Below are positions 35,581 to 45,774 of a DNA stretch of 64,000 nucleotides, piece by piece (position 1 is the stretch's first letter; each line of letters begins with the position of its first letter). A program made the translations under genes and the position numbers. This stretch comes from Rossellomorea sp. SC111. Its GTDB lineage: Bacteria; Bacillota; Bacilli; Bacillales; Bacillaceae_B. The notes beneath the pieces are model-generated. The model worked only from the letters and a program-made list of their open reading frames with translations. It searched no databases and had not been told where the DNA came from. The stretch is from the NCBI RefSeq assembly GCF_024733565.1, contig NZ_JANIOC010000002.1, positions 186,979-250,978 of the forward strand. The letters are read 5' to 3'.

Positions 35581-35614
35581 AAGGCTGGCTTCATCCCATT
35601 GAAGCCAACCTTTT
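35581..35614. terminator. strong hairpin with no obvious gene
   Basis: AAAAGGTTGGCTTCA and its near-complement (one mismatch), with T7 on the minus strand and T4 on the plus strand. Confidence 0.75.
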
Positions 35615-35814
35615 AACGAGGAGTCGTGTCAATTTCTACTCTTACTCTACAGCAACGACCCCGTTCTCTCAACTTCCCTCAGCAGGGATATAAAGTTCTC
35701 TCAATAAATGAAAAGCACGGTTTAGGCAGTTTCAGCTTCATTTCATATATTTATATAATTGTAAGCATAATTCATCATGCATGTTTTGAGAAAAGTACAT
35801 TACAGGAATGCATA

Positions 35815-35847
35815 AAAAAACCGGCAGAAAATTCATTCTGCCGGTTT
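35815..35847 (-). terminator. terminator after glpD
   Basis: AAACCGGCAGAA and TTCTGCCGGTTTTTTT with an internal loop, five bases after the stop. Confidence 0.92.
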
Positions 35848-35851
35848 CACC

Positions 35852-37516
35852 TTATGACTGTAAATCCACCGGTACAATTGCATTCTTCAATTCATTATTT
35901 AAATCGGTGGTGTATTTGTCTTTTTGTTCACTAGTCCAATTCAACAATTTAGACATCACCCCAATGACTGGTTCCTTCCACTTCTCTACCCACTCACGGT
36001 CAAAGAACAAAGCGCCTGTCCGTCTAATGAAGAAATCCAGAGGTGTCGCAGCCATCTCTTCCTGAATCGCATAAATCAGTTGGGCGTACAAGTAAGGAGG
36101 GACGGACCTTTCATCCGTGGATCCACTGTAAGCATGAGCAAGCTTAAATAGCTGATCCACATTGGAGCCATACATTCCTGCAAGCTTTCGTCCCTCTGAC
36201 TCTGTTAATCCATATTGGGTGGCTTCTCCTGCCTTTTGGTCAATGAAAGATTGAAAATTCTTCGAACCTCCTACATGACCACCGGAAATCGGCATATGCT
36301 TTGTCGAGGACGCAGGGAACTTCTGCTTGTGTTCTTCTTTCAGCCGTGTAGATACAAGGTCAACGACATGTTCCCCCATTTTGCGGTATCCTGTCAGCTT
36401 ACCACCTGCAATGGTGATCAGTCCGCTTTCCGCTTCCCACACTTCATCTTTACGGGAAATTTCAGAAGGGTCCTTCCCTTTTTCAAATATCAATGGACGT
36501 ACGCCTGCCCAGCTGGATTCCACATCCTCTTTCCCAACTGAAACACCGGGGAACATGAAGTGAATCGCATTCAAGATATAATCCCTGTCTTCTGATGTCA
36601 TATGAGGGGATGCTTTCTCAGAGTCAAAGAATGTGTCCGTTGTCCCTACATACGCTTTCCCATCACGAGGAATCGCAAATACCATGCGTCCATCCGGTGT
36701 ATCGAAATAGACCGCTTGTTGGAGAGGGAATTTGCTTTGATCGATCACAAGATGCACTCCCTTGGTCAGGCGCAGCTGTTTATTATTCGTGCTGTAATCC
36801 TTCCCACGGACATCATCGACCCAGGGACCTGCTGCATTCACAATCTTTGAGCCGCGAATTTCAATCGTTTCACCTGTAATCAGGTCTTCTGCTTCGATTC
36901 CGACAACTTTTTTGTTGTCATAGAGGAATCGCTGGGATTTCATATAGTTTAGAACCGTTGCCCCATGAGCAACTGCTTCCTTCATGACTTCGATGGTTAA
37001 ACGTGCATCGTCGGTTCGATATTCTACGTAGTAACCTCCGCCCTTCAACCCATCTTTTTTAACGAGAGGCTCTTTCGTTAACGTTTCCGATACCGATAGC
37101 ATGGATCGTCTTTCACTTCTCTTGACACCAGCAAGATAGTCGTAAACCTTCAACCCGATCGATGTGCTGAATTTACCAAATGTTCCTCCTTTATGGAGGG
37201 GTAACAGCATCCATTCAGGAGTTGTGACATGAGGCCCGTTTTCGTATACGATTTCACGTTCTTTTCCTACCTCGGCCACCATCTTGACTTCAAATTGTTT
37301 TAAGTAACGCAGTCCCCCGTGAACCAATTTTGTGGAACGGCTGGATGTACCTGCGGCGAAATCCTGCATTTCCACCAGGGCTACTTTCAGTCCCCGTTTG
37401 GATGCATCAAGGGCAATCCCTGCACCAGTTATACCTCCCCCGATTACAATCAGGTCGAATTGGTCGGTAGATAGTGTATGTTTTACTTCTCTTCTTGCAG
37501 TACTTGAAAATGTCAT
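35852..37516 (-). CDS. glpD: glycerol-3-phosphate dehydrogenase GlpD
   Basis: 554 residues. FAD enzyme that oxidises glycerol-3-phosphate to DHAP and feeds electrons to the respiratory chain at the membrane. N-terminal FAD site [20 protein letters not shown], then [36 protein letters not shown] and [13 protein letters not shown]. It follows glpK with its own promoter and GlpP-type leader terminator. A 13-base repeat core falls in frame near residue 470 (Glu-Arg-Ser-Val-Pro-Pro). Confidence 0.95.
   Translation of the reverse strand: MTFSSTARREVKHTLSTDQFDLIVIGGGITGAGIALDASKRGLKVALVEMQDFAAGTSSRSTKLVHGGLRYLKQFEVKMVAEVGKEREIVYENGPHVTTPEWMLLPLHKGGTFGKFSTSIGLKVYDYLAGVKRSERRSMLSVSETLTKEPLVKKDGLKGGGYYVEYRTDDARLTIEVMKEAVAHGATVLNYMKSQRFLYDNKKVVGIEAEDLITGETIEIRGSKIVNAAGPWVDDVRGKDYSTNNKQLRLTKGVHLVIDQSKFPLQQAVYFDTPDGRMVFAIPRDGKAYVGTTDTFFDSEKASPHMTSEDRDYILNAIHFMFPGVSVGKEDVESSWAGVRPLIFEKGKDPSEISRKDEVWEAESGLITIAGGKLTGYRKMGEHVVDLVSTRLKEEHKQKFPASSTKHMPISGGHVGGSKNFQSFIDQKAGEATQYGLTESEGRKLAGMYGSNVDQLFKLAHAYSGSTDERSVPPYLYAQLIYAIQEEMAATPLDFFIRRTGALFFDREWVEKWKEPVIGVMSKLLNWTSEQKDKYTTDLNNELKNAIVPVDLQS
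36097..36109. repeat. repeat core inside glpD
   Basis: GAGGGACGGACCT (13 of 14 core bases). In the glpD frame it encodes Arg-Ser-Val-Pro-Pro, in a different frame from the selA and glpK copies. Confidence 0.75.
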
Positions 37517-37576
37517 AGTTGGTTCCTCCTAAGAATTAAAGAAATGATATCTGCTCTTACTCTATTGTTTAACCAT

Positions 37577-37650
37577 AAAAAAAGAGACCGAAACTAACAT
37601 CATGGTCGAAATGTGCCATAATGCAAGTTTGGTCTCTCTTGATCTCTAAC
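37577..37650 (-). promoter_or_regulatory. GlpP-type antitermination leader of glpD
   Basis: On the minus strand AGAGACC-AAACT and AGTTT-CGGTCTCT form a terminator stem followed by seven Ts, about 60-130 bases before the glpD ATG. GAGATCAAGAGA at its 5' side (37635-37646) matches the glpF leader at 11 of 12 bases. GlpP with glycerol-3-phosphate is expected to prevent termination. Confidence 0.75.
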
Positions 37651-37670
37651 CGTTTTATTAACTTGGATTC

Positions 37671-39198
<1,528 letters not shown>

Positions 39199-40029
39199 TT
39201 AATTTTCAGTAGATAATTGATGTACTTTTTTAGCTAAACTGGTCTTTCTGTCACTTGAGTAGGCAAGTCCAAGCACGGCTAGAAGAATCACAAGAACCAC
39301 CCAGAAGCTTGTCGTGACTTGTCCAATGAAAACCGCTTTATAAAAAACGCCTCCAAAAGATCCCCCTAATACCGGACCTACTACTGGAACCCATGAATAT
39401 CCCCAGTTGGATGGTCCCTTTCCGGGAATCGGAAGTATGAAGTGAGCGATACGCGGTCCAAGATCACGAGCCGGGTTAATCGCATAACCGGTTGTCCCGC
39501 CAAGAGAAATTCCGATCGCGATGATAAGAAATCCGACGATAAATGGATTTAATCCGTCTGTAAAGGTATTCGCCCCTATTGATAATAATCCTACTACTAA
39601 TACAAAAGTTCCAATGATTTCACTTAATAAATTCGAAAAATAATGCGGAATGGCTGGACCGGTAGCAAAGACTCCTAATTTCACACCTGGATCCTTTGTT
39701 GCGTGCCAATGGGGTAAAAAGTGTAAATATGTGATGGTTGCCCCGATGATTGCCCCGATCATTTGTGCGAGGATATACTCAGGTACATCGCTCCATGGGA
39801 AATCACCATTGAACGCAAGTCCCAATGTAACAGCAGGATTTAAATGTGCACCACTAAACTTTCCTACTGCGTAAACACTCATCGCAACTCCCAATCCCCA
39901 TCCAAATGTAATGACGATCCAGCCGGCGTTATACGCAAATGACTTCTTGAGATTTACATTGGCGCAAACCCCAGCACCGAAAATAATGAGCAATGCTGTA
40001 CCTACCACTTCTCCTATAAATGCATTCAT
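39199..40029 (-). CDS. glpF: glycerol uptake facilitator GlpF
   Basis: 276-residue aquaglyceroporin with six membrane segments and two half-helices: GAHLNPAVTLGLAF (first NPA) and GYAINPARDLGPRIAH (second NPA, followed by the Asp of glycerol channels). Lets glycerol in for GlpK. First gene of glpFK, with a long leader carrying a cre-containing promoter and an antiterminator hairpin. Confidence 0.95.
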   Translation of the reverse strand: MNAFIGEVVGTALLIIFGAGVCANVNLKKSFAYNAGWIVITFGWGLGVAMSVYAVGKFSGAHLNPAVTLGLAFNGDFPWSDVPEYILAQMIGAIIGATITYLHFLPHWHATKDPGVKLGVFATGPAIPHYFSNLLSEIIGTFVLVVGLLSIGANTFTDGLNPFIVGFLIIAIGISLGGTTGYAINPARDLGPRIAHFILPIPGKGPSNWGYSWVPVVGPVLGGSFGGVFYKAVFIGQVTTSFWVVLVILLAVLGLAYSSDRKTSLAKKVHQLSTEN

Positions 40030-40227
40030 GCATCATCCCTCATTTCAATTTGATTTTGCTCTGAATCACTATGAGCTGATATCATCAATCGTTTCCATAC
40101 ACGTAGAGCTTGCGGTATCGATTTTCAGGCTATTATGGGGCTTTTTAGCTCGTTTACCCCATAAATGCTTGTGATAATCCTATCAGTCCAGTCCCACCAT
40201 GCTATCAGAGCGCGTTGAATCAAAAAT
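40030..40227. other. glpF untranslated leader, downstream part
   Basis: About 200 bases between the leader terminator and the glpF ATG; no gene and no further strong structure seen. Confidence 0.4.
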
Positions 40228-40295
40228 AAAGAGACTCACGGAATATGCCCATCTATTGCGGGCACTTCACGTGAGTCTCTTCATCTCTTTCACAA
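40228..40295 (-). promoter_or_regulatory. GlpP-type antitermination leader of glpF
   Basis: AAGAGACTCACG and CGTGAGTCTCTTT form a 12-bp stem with an inner GCCC/GGGC pairing, then T-rich TTTATTTTT on the minus strand. GAGATGAAGAGA at the 5' side (40276-40287) matches the glpD leader. Functions as a terminator unless GlpP binds. Confidence 0.8.
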
Positions 40296-40313
40296 CGTAT
40301 TAACTTGTCATTC

Positions 40314-40342
40314 ATATTACTCCACTATGTAAGCGGTGTCAA
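40314..40342 (-). promoter_or_regulatory. sigma-A promoter of glpFK
   Basis: TTGACA (40337-40342), exactly 17-base spacer, TAATAT (40314-40319), about 30 bases before the antiterminator leader. Confidence 0.85.
40328..40341. promoter_or_regulatory. cre site (CcpA) within the glpFK promoter
   Basis: TGTAAGCGGTGTCA fits the cre consensus TGWAANCGNTNWCA at every position and overlaps the -35 and spacer, so CcpA binding should block the promoter. Confidence 0.75.
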
Positions 40343-40358
40343 TGGGTTTTCATTATTT

Positions 40359-40916
40359 TTATCTGTCAAAATGTTTCCATAGGACTCGATCAGAAGTTGT
40401 AATCGCCGTCGCTCCTGCCTCAAGTGCCGCTTCCACTTCATCCACTGTATCAATCAGTCCACCGGCAAAGATGGGCTTGCCAGTCTTGGTACCTATTTCC
40501 TTAATAATTTTGGGAACCACACCGGGAAGAACCTCAATGAAATCGGGATCCGTCTTCTGGATTAATTCAATACTGCGGTTCATGGCGCTCGAATCTATGA
40601 CAAACATTCGCTGGGTGGCATACACTCCCTTTTGCCTCGCTTTCTTTATGACGTTTCCTTTAGTAGATATAATGCCAAAAGGTTTGATTTCCTGGCAGAC
40701 ATATTCAGCTGCGTATTCATCACTCGATAAACCATGAATGAGATCCAGGTGCAAAAACATCTTTCGATTCTCTTTACGGGCATATTCAAAAACACTTTTC
40801 AGCATCCCTACATGAAGGTCGAGGAATACACCGTATTGGAAAGATGTTTCAAGCATTTTATCAAAATCCTTCATTGATCTTATGGCAGGTAATATGTTTT
40901 GACCTTCAAAACTCAA
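40359..40916 (-). CDS. glpP: glycerol-3-phosphate-responsive antiterminator GlpP
   Basis: 185 residues (B. subtilis 192). RNA-binding antiterminator of the glp leaders. Family features: GQNILPAIRSMKDFDKML, the HLDLIHGLSSDEYAAEYVC block, IISTKGNVIKKARQKG, and FIEVLPGVVPKIIKEI with PIFAGGLIDTVDEVEAAL, a TIM-barrel-like pattern. Directly upstream of glpF, the conserved order. Confidence 0.93.
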   Translation of the reverse strand: MSFEGQNILPAIRSMKDFDKMLETSFQYGVFLDLHVGMLKSVFEYARKENRKMFLHLDLIHGLSSDEYAAEYVCQEIKPFGIISTKGNVIKKARQKGVYATQRMFVIDSSAMNRSIELIQKTDPDFIEVLPGVVPKIIKEIGTKTGKPIFAGGLIDTVDEVEAALEAGATAITTSDRVLWKHFDR

Positions 40917-41030
40917 TGTCTTTCACTCCTTAATAGGTATATGCACGTTTATACAAGGAGAAATTATACCATAGTTTGTTCTATTCTTTTCTACTCTTCA
41001 TTTTAAACCATCCCCATAACGAAAGGCCAT

Positions 41031-42272
41031 TCAAATCGCCCAATTCCCATTTCGGAAAATGGCAATCTTTTTTCCATCGCGACAGATCCCTTCGATATTC
41101 ATAGTAGCTGAACCGATCATGAAATCTTCATGTACGACACTTTCATTGAGTCCCTTTTCTTCCCGCTCTTCGTCGGATAAGATGTTCCCATCTTTTATAC
41201 AAGTCGGATATGAGGAACCGATCGCTAAATGATTAGATGCATTTTCATCAAACAGCGTATTGAAAAATAGGACACCGGAGTTTGAAATGGGTGAATGGTG
41301 AGGAACAAGTGCCACTTCACCAAGGTAAGCTGCTCCTTCATCGGTTTCGATTAATTTTTTTAAGATTTCTTCCCCTTCTTCAGCGGACACTTCCTTAATT
41401 TCTCCATCAACGAATGTGAGGGTGAAGCCGTCTATCACATTTCCATTGTAAGCAAGGGGCTTAGTACTCCTTACTGTCCCGTTCACTCCTGTTTTTATAG
41501 GGACTGTATATACTTCTTCTGTCGGCATATTGGCAATGAAGTTGGTTCCCTGTGGGGTCTTGCTCGCACCGGTAAGCCAAATATGATCTTCATGCAGTTC
41601 AATTGAAAGGTCCGTCCCTGTCGCGCTGTAGCGAAGGCTTTCGAGATTAAGTGAGTTGAGTTGGGTGGCTTTATCGGTCAAGGTTTGGATATGGGATTTC
41701 CATGCAGAGACAGGGTCTGGTTGATCGATGCGCACGGAAGTGAAAATCCGTTCCCATAGACTGTCTACTCTTTCTGATGTCGGTAGATCAGGAAACACTT
41801 TATCCGCCCATTTCTGTGAGGGAATGGCGACGATGGACCAGCTGATTTCATCCTTCTCAATCGCTTCATAGAACCGATCAAGTGCATCCCCGCTCGCTTT
41901 CTCATAATTGAGTATCCTCTCGGGATCGATACCTTTCAGAAGATCCGGATCATTGGCCTCTATTTGCAGGAACGCTCCTTTAAGATCCACGACCCAATCA
42001 TGCGCAGCGGCCAGCCAGCTCGGATATTCATAGAACACATCATCCGGTGCCATTTCATAATGCATTCTCATAATTTCTTCATCATACCATTGAACATGTA
42101 CGATTCTTGCGCCAGCAAGATAGGCTTCCTTCACGACAATGCGAACAAAGTCTTCTGTTCCGAGGGGTGCTGAGATCCAAAGCGGTTGATCTGCTTGTAT
42201 ATTCACTCCGACCTTAATAGCCAGCTCTGCATATTGTTTTACTTTTTCTTGAAATTGTTTATGTATAGTCAT
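41031..42272 (-). CDS. ampS: M29-family aminopeptidase AmpS
   Basis: 413 residues, the M29 (aminopeptidase T/II) length. Metal-ligand regions: GVNGTVRSTKPLAYNGNVIDG followed by Glu-rich EEGEEIL, AYLGEVALVPHHSPIS, FFNTLFDENASNHLAIGSSY and VHEDFMIGSATMNIEG. Removes N-terminal residues from peptides in the cytosol. Last gene of a two-gene unit with the HIT gene (11-bp gap). A 12-base repeat core in frame encodes Gly-Thr-Asp-Leu, conserved in the family. Confidence 0.9.
   Translation of the reverse strand: MTIHKQFQEKVKQYAELAIKVGVNIQADQPLWISAPLGTEDFVRIVVKEAYLAGARIVHVQWYDEEIMRMHYEMAPDDVFYEYPSWLAAAHDWVVDLKGAFLQIEANDPDLLKGIDPERILNYEKASGDALDRFYEAIEKDEISWSIVAIPSQKWADKVFPDLPTSERVDSLWERIFTSVRIDQPDPVSAWKSHIQTLTDKATQLNSLNLESLRYSATGTDLSIELHEDHIWLTGASKTPQGTNFIANMPTEEVYTVPIKTGVNGTVRSTKPLAYNGNVIDGFTLTFVDGEIKEVSAEEGEEILKKLIETDEGAAYLGEVALVPHHSPISNSGVLFFNTLFDENASNHLAIGSSYPTCIKDGNILSDEEREEKGLNESVVHEDFMIGSATMNIEGICRDGKKIAIFRNGNWAI
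41608..41619. repeat. repeat core inside ampS
   Basis: AGGTCCGTCCCT (12 bases). In the ampS frame it encodes Gly-Thr-Asp-Leu. Confidence 0.7.
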
Positions 42273-42283
42273 TCTGAATTCTC

Positions 42284-42715
42284 CTATTCCAGTAATCTAG
42301 TGATGTAGGTCTTCATTTTTTTGTGAGTGTCCTCCAAGGATTCGGAGGGTTCATCTACCTGGGCTTGTCCATAATACATCTCACCAAATTGATCTGCTTC
42401 TTCATTACGTGGAATGACATGCATGTGATAATGAGTCAATTCACTATAGATTCCACCATTTTGGCAAATTGTCACTCCATTCGGTTCAAATAATGCATGA
42501 ATCGTACGTGCAACCAATTGAGAAGCCCTCATAACTGAGAGACTTTCCTCTTCATCCAGTTCTGTCACTTCCACCTTATGTTTCTTTGGAAGGATCAGTG
42601 TGTGACCTGCATGATGGGGAACATGATCCAGTAAGCATGTGACATGTTCATTCTCATAAATGATATATACACTCTCTTTATCATTGCCAAGTCGGCAGCC
42701 GAGGCAATTTTTCAT
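42284..42715 (-). CDS. HIT-family nucleotide-binding protein
   Basis: 143 residues. The histidine triad is HYHMHVIPRN (H-x-H-x-H). N-terminal CLGC (Cys-x-x-Cys) and GHTLILPKKHKVEVTEL fit the Hint/Fhit-like HIT fold. Hydrolyses nucleoside phosphoramidates or dinucleoside phosphates. First gene of a unit with ampS. Confidence 0.85.
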   Translation of the reverse strand: MKNCLGCRLGNDKESVYIIYENEHVTCLLDHVPHHAGHTLILPKKHKVEVTELDEEESLSVMRASQLVARTIHALFEPNGVTICQNGGIYSELTHYHMHVIPRNEEADQFGEMYYGQAQVDEPSESLEDTHKKMKTYITRLLE

Positions 42716-42843
42716 TGGAACTCCTCCGATAAAAAGTAGATTTTAAAGGGTTTATTAAAAATGTGTCGAACACTTTTGCATAGACGAAATCAAAGCGATT
42801 CTCCTATCATCATATCACGTAATGGAAAGGATATCAGAAAATA

Positions 42844-43347
42844 ATGGAAATCAGATTGCTTAATGAGTCACATGCAGACGAATATTGGAACCTTAGGTTA
42901 GAGATGCTAAAACAGAGTCCCTCAAGTTTTGGCAGCAGCTATGAAGAGGCGTTCGAGCGTCCAAATCCAATTGAAATGACAGAAAAAAGGCTTTCAAGCG
43001 AAGACAGTTTCACGTTTGGCTGTTTTGTTGAGGGAAGACTGTCAGGGGCTGCTACGATGGTGCGGGAAGCGGCATTGAAAATGAACCATAAAGCTTCCAT
43101 TTATGCTATGTATGTGACCCCGACACAAAGGGGGAAAGGATTGGCTAGGCGACTGCTGGAAGCGGCCATAAATCTTGCAAAGGAAACAGAAGGAATTGAA
43201 CAGCTGATGATCACAGTCGTCACCACGAATGAAAAAGCAAAAGGACTTTATCATTCGTGTGGATTTAAACCATATGGAACTGAAAAGAGAGCATTGAAAT
43301 ATAATGAGGAATACTACGATGAAGAGTTGATGGTTTTGTTTTTATAG
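42844..43347 (+). CDS. GNAT-family N-acetyltransferase
   Basis: 167 residues. Acetyl-CoA loop AMYVTPTQRGKGLARRLLEAAI (Q-x-x-G-x-G/A motif) and a C-terminal EKAKGLYHSCGFKPYGTEKRALKYN. Acceptor unknown. The ribosome site (AAAGGA) is far from the ATG, so the start is less certain. Divergent from the HIT gene. Confidence 0.8.
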   Translation: MEIRLLNESHADEYWNLRLEMLKQSPSSFGSSYEEAFERPNPIEMTEKRLSSEDSFTFGCFVEGRLSGAATMVREAALKMNHKASIYAMYVTPTQRGKGLARRLLEAAINLAKETEGIEQLMITVVTTNEKAKGLYHSCGFKPYGTEKRALKYNEEYYDEELMVLFL

Positions 43348-43393
43348 TTCTTCTTTGGTTGAATGTGTACCGGGAGTCATAATTTCATCATCC

Positions 43394-43436
43394 CAAAAAC
43401 GGTGGTTCTCAAACGAGAGATTCACCGTTTTTCATA
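43394..43436. terminator. terminator between convergent genes
   Basis: AAAAACGGTG and CACCGTTTTT flank an inner CTCTC/GAGAG-type stem. Confidence 0.75.
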
Positions 43437-43932
43437 ATACATGATAATCGAAGCTGAACAAAAGGAAAGTCACCACGAAAATGGATACAATAAATGCCTT
43501 TACAGGGTTGAGGTAGTGAAGTCGTAGCATTGGGAACATAATGCAATAAAAAAGTATCGTCCACCATAGATTCCATCCTTCAAAATATTCTATGGAATCG
43601 GTTTTCCCCGCAGCCCATTCAGTCAATGTGGCTACACCGATATATTTCAGATAATAGACGATCTTTATTCTCCATTCTTCAGGGTAATGGCTCAAAAAAA
43701 GAACGACAAGGCAAGGATAAGCAACCATTGTATAAAGCGTATCCGTCACAAACATATTGACAAAAAAACCGTCTAATTCCCACACGGCCTTCACTGTATA
43801 GCTGATATACTGATAAAACATATTGAAAAAACTAAAATAGTAGATGGTGGGAAGAAACTCCCTCCACCTACTCCAAGATCCCCATTTCAAGGAACTAAGA
43901 ACAACCAATACAATCACGGCAATATGAAACAT
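43432..43932 (-). CDS. CBO0543-family membrane protein
   Basis: 166 residues with about four to five membrane segments and many aromatic residues (WSRWREFLPTIYYFSFFNM, then ATLTEWAAGKTDSIEYFEGW and NPVKAFIVSIFVVTF). The pattern fits the CBO0543 family common in Bacillus, function unknown. Overlaps the terminator slightly at its end. Monocistronic. Confidence 0.7.
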   Translation of the reverse strand: MFHIAVIVLVVLSSLKWGSWSRWREFLPTIYYFSFFNMFYQYISYTVKAVWELDGFFVNMFVTDTLYTMVAYPCLVVLFLSHYPEEWRIKIVYYLKYIGVATLTEWAAGKTDSIEYFEGWNLWWTILFYCIMFPMLRLHYLNPVKAFIVSIFVVTFLLFSFDYHVL

Positions 43933-44015
43933 GGGATCCCCCCATAGTATGATACAAATGATTGGTCATAGTGTACCCTACTATATGGAAATTCATTCCC
44001 ATATTTAGTATTCCG

Positions 44016-45062
44016 TTATAGCCATGGTTGCTGGCTATCCATAAATAAATCCGCTACTTTATTGCTGAACTCTCTTAAATAATGGAGATAGTCCTCCCCA
44101 CCGTAGTTATAACGCTTATTATACATCTTTGCTACCACAACGTTTAAAGATGGGATGACAAGAAGCGTCGGGCCAGTAACTCCAAGTATTTGATACGAAT
44201 CACGGGGTACCCTTTCCCCCATTTCACTTCTCGACCGCGCATCTCCTTGTACATACCAGAAAAGGCCGTTATCTGGAAGGGACGAGTCATGATAAACACC
44301 ATTTTGAATCGAGGTGGATAACTCGATCACCTGGGATGGAACAATCTGTTCACCGTTCATCCTGCCCTTTTGCATGTGCAGTTGTCCCCATAGGGCAAAC
44401 TCCCGCGCGGAAACGAATAAATTTTTTTCAGTACCATCATTGGTCGTCCCCAGTCCTGAAAGAGACGGTTCCGTTACTTCTCCGATAATGTTCACAAGGT
44501 TTGCGGCAGGTTCTGTCCGCCAGCCAGTTTCTTTTAATCCGATACGAGAGAATATCCGTTCTTCCAATAGCTGAGGAAACCCTTTTCCATAAAGTCGCTG
44601 AATCAATTCGGTCAAGATCTCCACGCCTATGTTACGATAAGCCCAGCCGGTCCCTGGCTCAAATTCTCTGTACCAATTGCCCTTCTCATCGATATGAAGT
44701 CCGTGGGAATGAGTGACAAGGTGCCGGATGGTCGTACCGATGACCATTTTTGAATCCATTTCAGGCATATATTCACAAATAGGATCGTCAAGACTCTCAA
44801 TGTATTTATCATATAATGCAAAGGAAACGGCAAGTCCTAAATAGCTCTTTCGGGCAGATGCCACATTGAATTGTGAATCGGCTCGGACATTTCTCGCATC
44901 CACAGCATGGGAGTGACGTCCACTATAATGCTCTACCACTACATGATTATCTTTAAGAATATAGAGCGCGCCAGCAGAGCTTCCATTTTGATCTTTGATA
45001 TCTTCCACCCAGGAAACCAGTTCCTCTGCCAGGTATCCCACTTGCTTCACGCTTTTACCCAT
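44016..45062 (-). CDS. serine hydrolase, beta-lactamase (class C-like) family
   Basis: 348 residues. SxxK-type nucleophile in FNVASARKSYLGLAVSFAL, the Tyr in GWAYRNIGVEILTEL, and HSHGLHIDEKG; fits PBP4*/esterase-like class C enzymes. No signal peptide is apparent, so probably cytosolic. Start placed at MGKSVKQVGYL, overlapping the end of the upstream acetyltransferase by 16 bases; a GTG four codons later is equally possible. Substrate unknown. Confidence 0.8.
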   Translation of the reverse strand: MGKSVKQVGYLAEELVSWVEDIKDQNGSSAGALYILKDNHVVVEHYSGRHSHAVDARNVRADSQFNVASARKSYLGLAVSFALYDKYIESLDDPICEYMPEMDSKMVIGTTIRHLVTHSHGLHIDEKGNWYREFEPGTGWAYRNIGVEILTELIQRLYGKGFPQLLEERIFSRIGLKETGWRTEPAANLVNIIGEVTEPSLSGLGTTNDGTEKNLFVSAREFALWGQLHMQKGRMNGEQIVPSQVIELSTSIQNGVYHDSSLPDNGLFWYVQGDARSRSEMGERVPRDSYQILGVTGPTLLVIPSLNVVVAKMYNKRYNYGGEDYLHYLREFSNKVADLFMDSQQPWL

Positions 45063-45592
45063 TCCTCGGCTAACATTCCATAGACAACATGATCTACATA
45101 GTGATCGTAAAGCCACTCTCTTTGTCGGAGCTTCCCTTCTTCTACAAATCCGAGTCTTTCGGGGATGCTACGGCTCCGATGGTTAAATTCAGCAGCGGTT
45201 ATCTCGACTTTATTCATTTTATAATAATCAAAGGCGTAGCTCGTCAACCCTTTAGCCACGGTCGTCATGATACCTTTCCCTTGATAGCCCTCACCCAGCC
45301 AATAGCCGATATAGGCGACTTTATTAGACCAATTCAGTTCATTGAAACCCGCAATACCTACGATTTCATTTTGATAAACGATTGCAGTCGTCAAACTCTT
45401 ATTATTGGCAAAGCCCAAGCGGGTCGCCTTAATGAACTCCTTTGAATCCTCCAGTGTTTTAGAGTAGTCTACCCAAGGGAGCCACTCCCGTAAATAAGAG
45501 CGGGATCCATCTGTCAGTTCGAATAACCTTTCTGCGTCTTGTACATCAAGTAGTCTTAATTCCAGTTTATCGCTTAATTGATAGGTAAACAT
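45047..45592 (-). CDS. GNAT acetyltransferase, RimJ/RimL type
   Basis: 181 residues: LELRLLDVQDAERLFEL, YWLGEGYQGKGIMTTVAKGL (acetyl-CoA loop) and SRSIPERLGFVEEGKLRQREWLYDHYVDHVVY, typical of YdaF/RimJ-RimL proteins that acetylate N-termini or small molecules. Coupled to the downstream serine hydrolase by overlap. Confidence 0.87.
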   Translation of the reverse strand: MFTYQLSDKLELRLLDVQDAERLFELTDGSRSYLREWLPWVDYSKTLEDSKEFIKATRLGFANNKSLTTAIVYQNEIVGIAGFNELNWSNKVAYIGYWLGEGYQGKGIMTTVAKGLTSYAFDYYKMNKVEITAAEFNHRSRSIPERLGFVEEGKLRQREWLYDHYVDHVVYGMLAEEWVKA

Positions 45593-45698
45593 CTACATTG
45601 CTCCTTATCTTTATCTTTGATTTGTGAGATTATGGATATTCATGAAATTCTTTGAAGCGGTCTCCTTCTTCGTAATGCGGTGTGTGGCCGCTTTTTAA

Positions 45699-45763
45699 GA
45701 GGGACGGACCTTCATACTTATAATTATGGTAAACTGCTACTGCTCCATGAAGGTCCGACCCTC
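45699..45763. repeat. 65-bp paired repeat (REPIN-like), 3' side of the S66 peptidase
   Basis: GAGGGACGGACCT ... AGGTCCGACCCTC (one base changed) with an interior including ATTATGGTAAAC. It ends 11 bases before the S66 peptidase stop. Interior matches the copy at 46862. Confidence 0.85.
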
Positions 45764-45774
45764 AAATGGAATGA

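Larger units (their letters stand above)
35359..35851. other. 493-bp gap with two minus-strand hairpins
   Basis: The glpD terminator (35815-35847) and a second strong terminator (35581-35614) frame about 200 bp with no protein gene. A 10-base direct repeat GTTCTCTCAA occurs at 35663 and 35695. A small RNA could lie here; no convincing promoter is seen. Confidence 0.4.
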
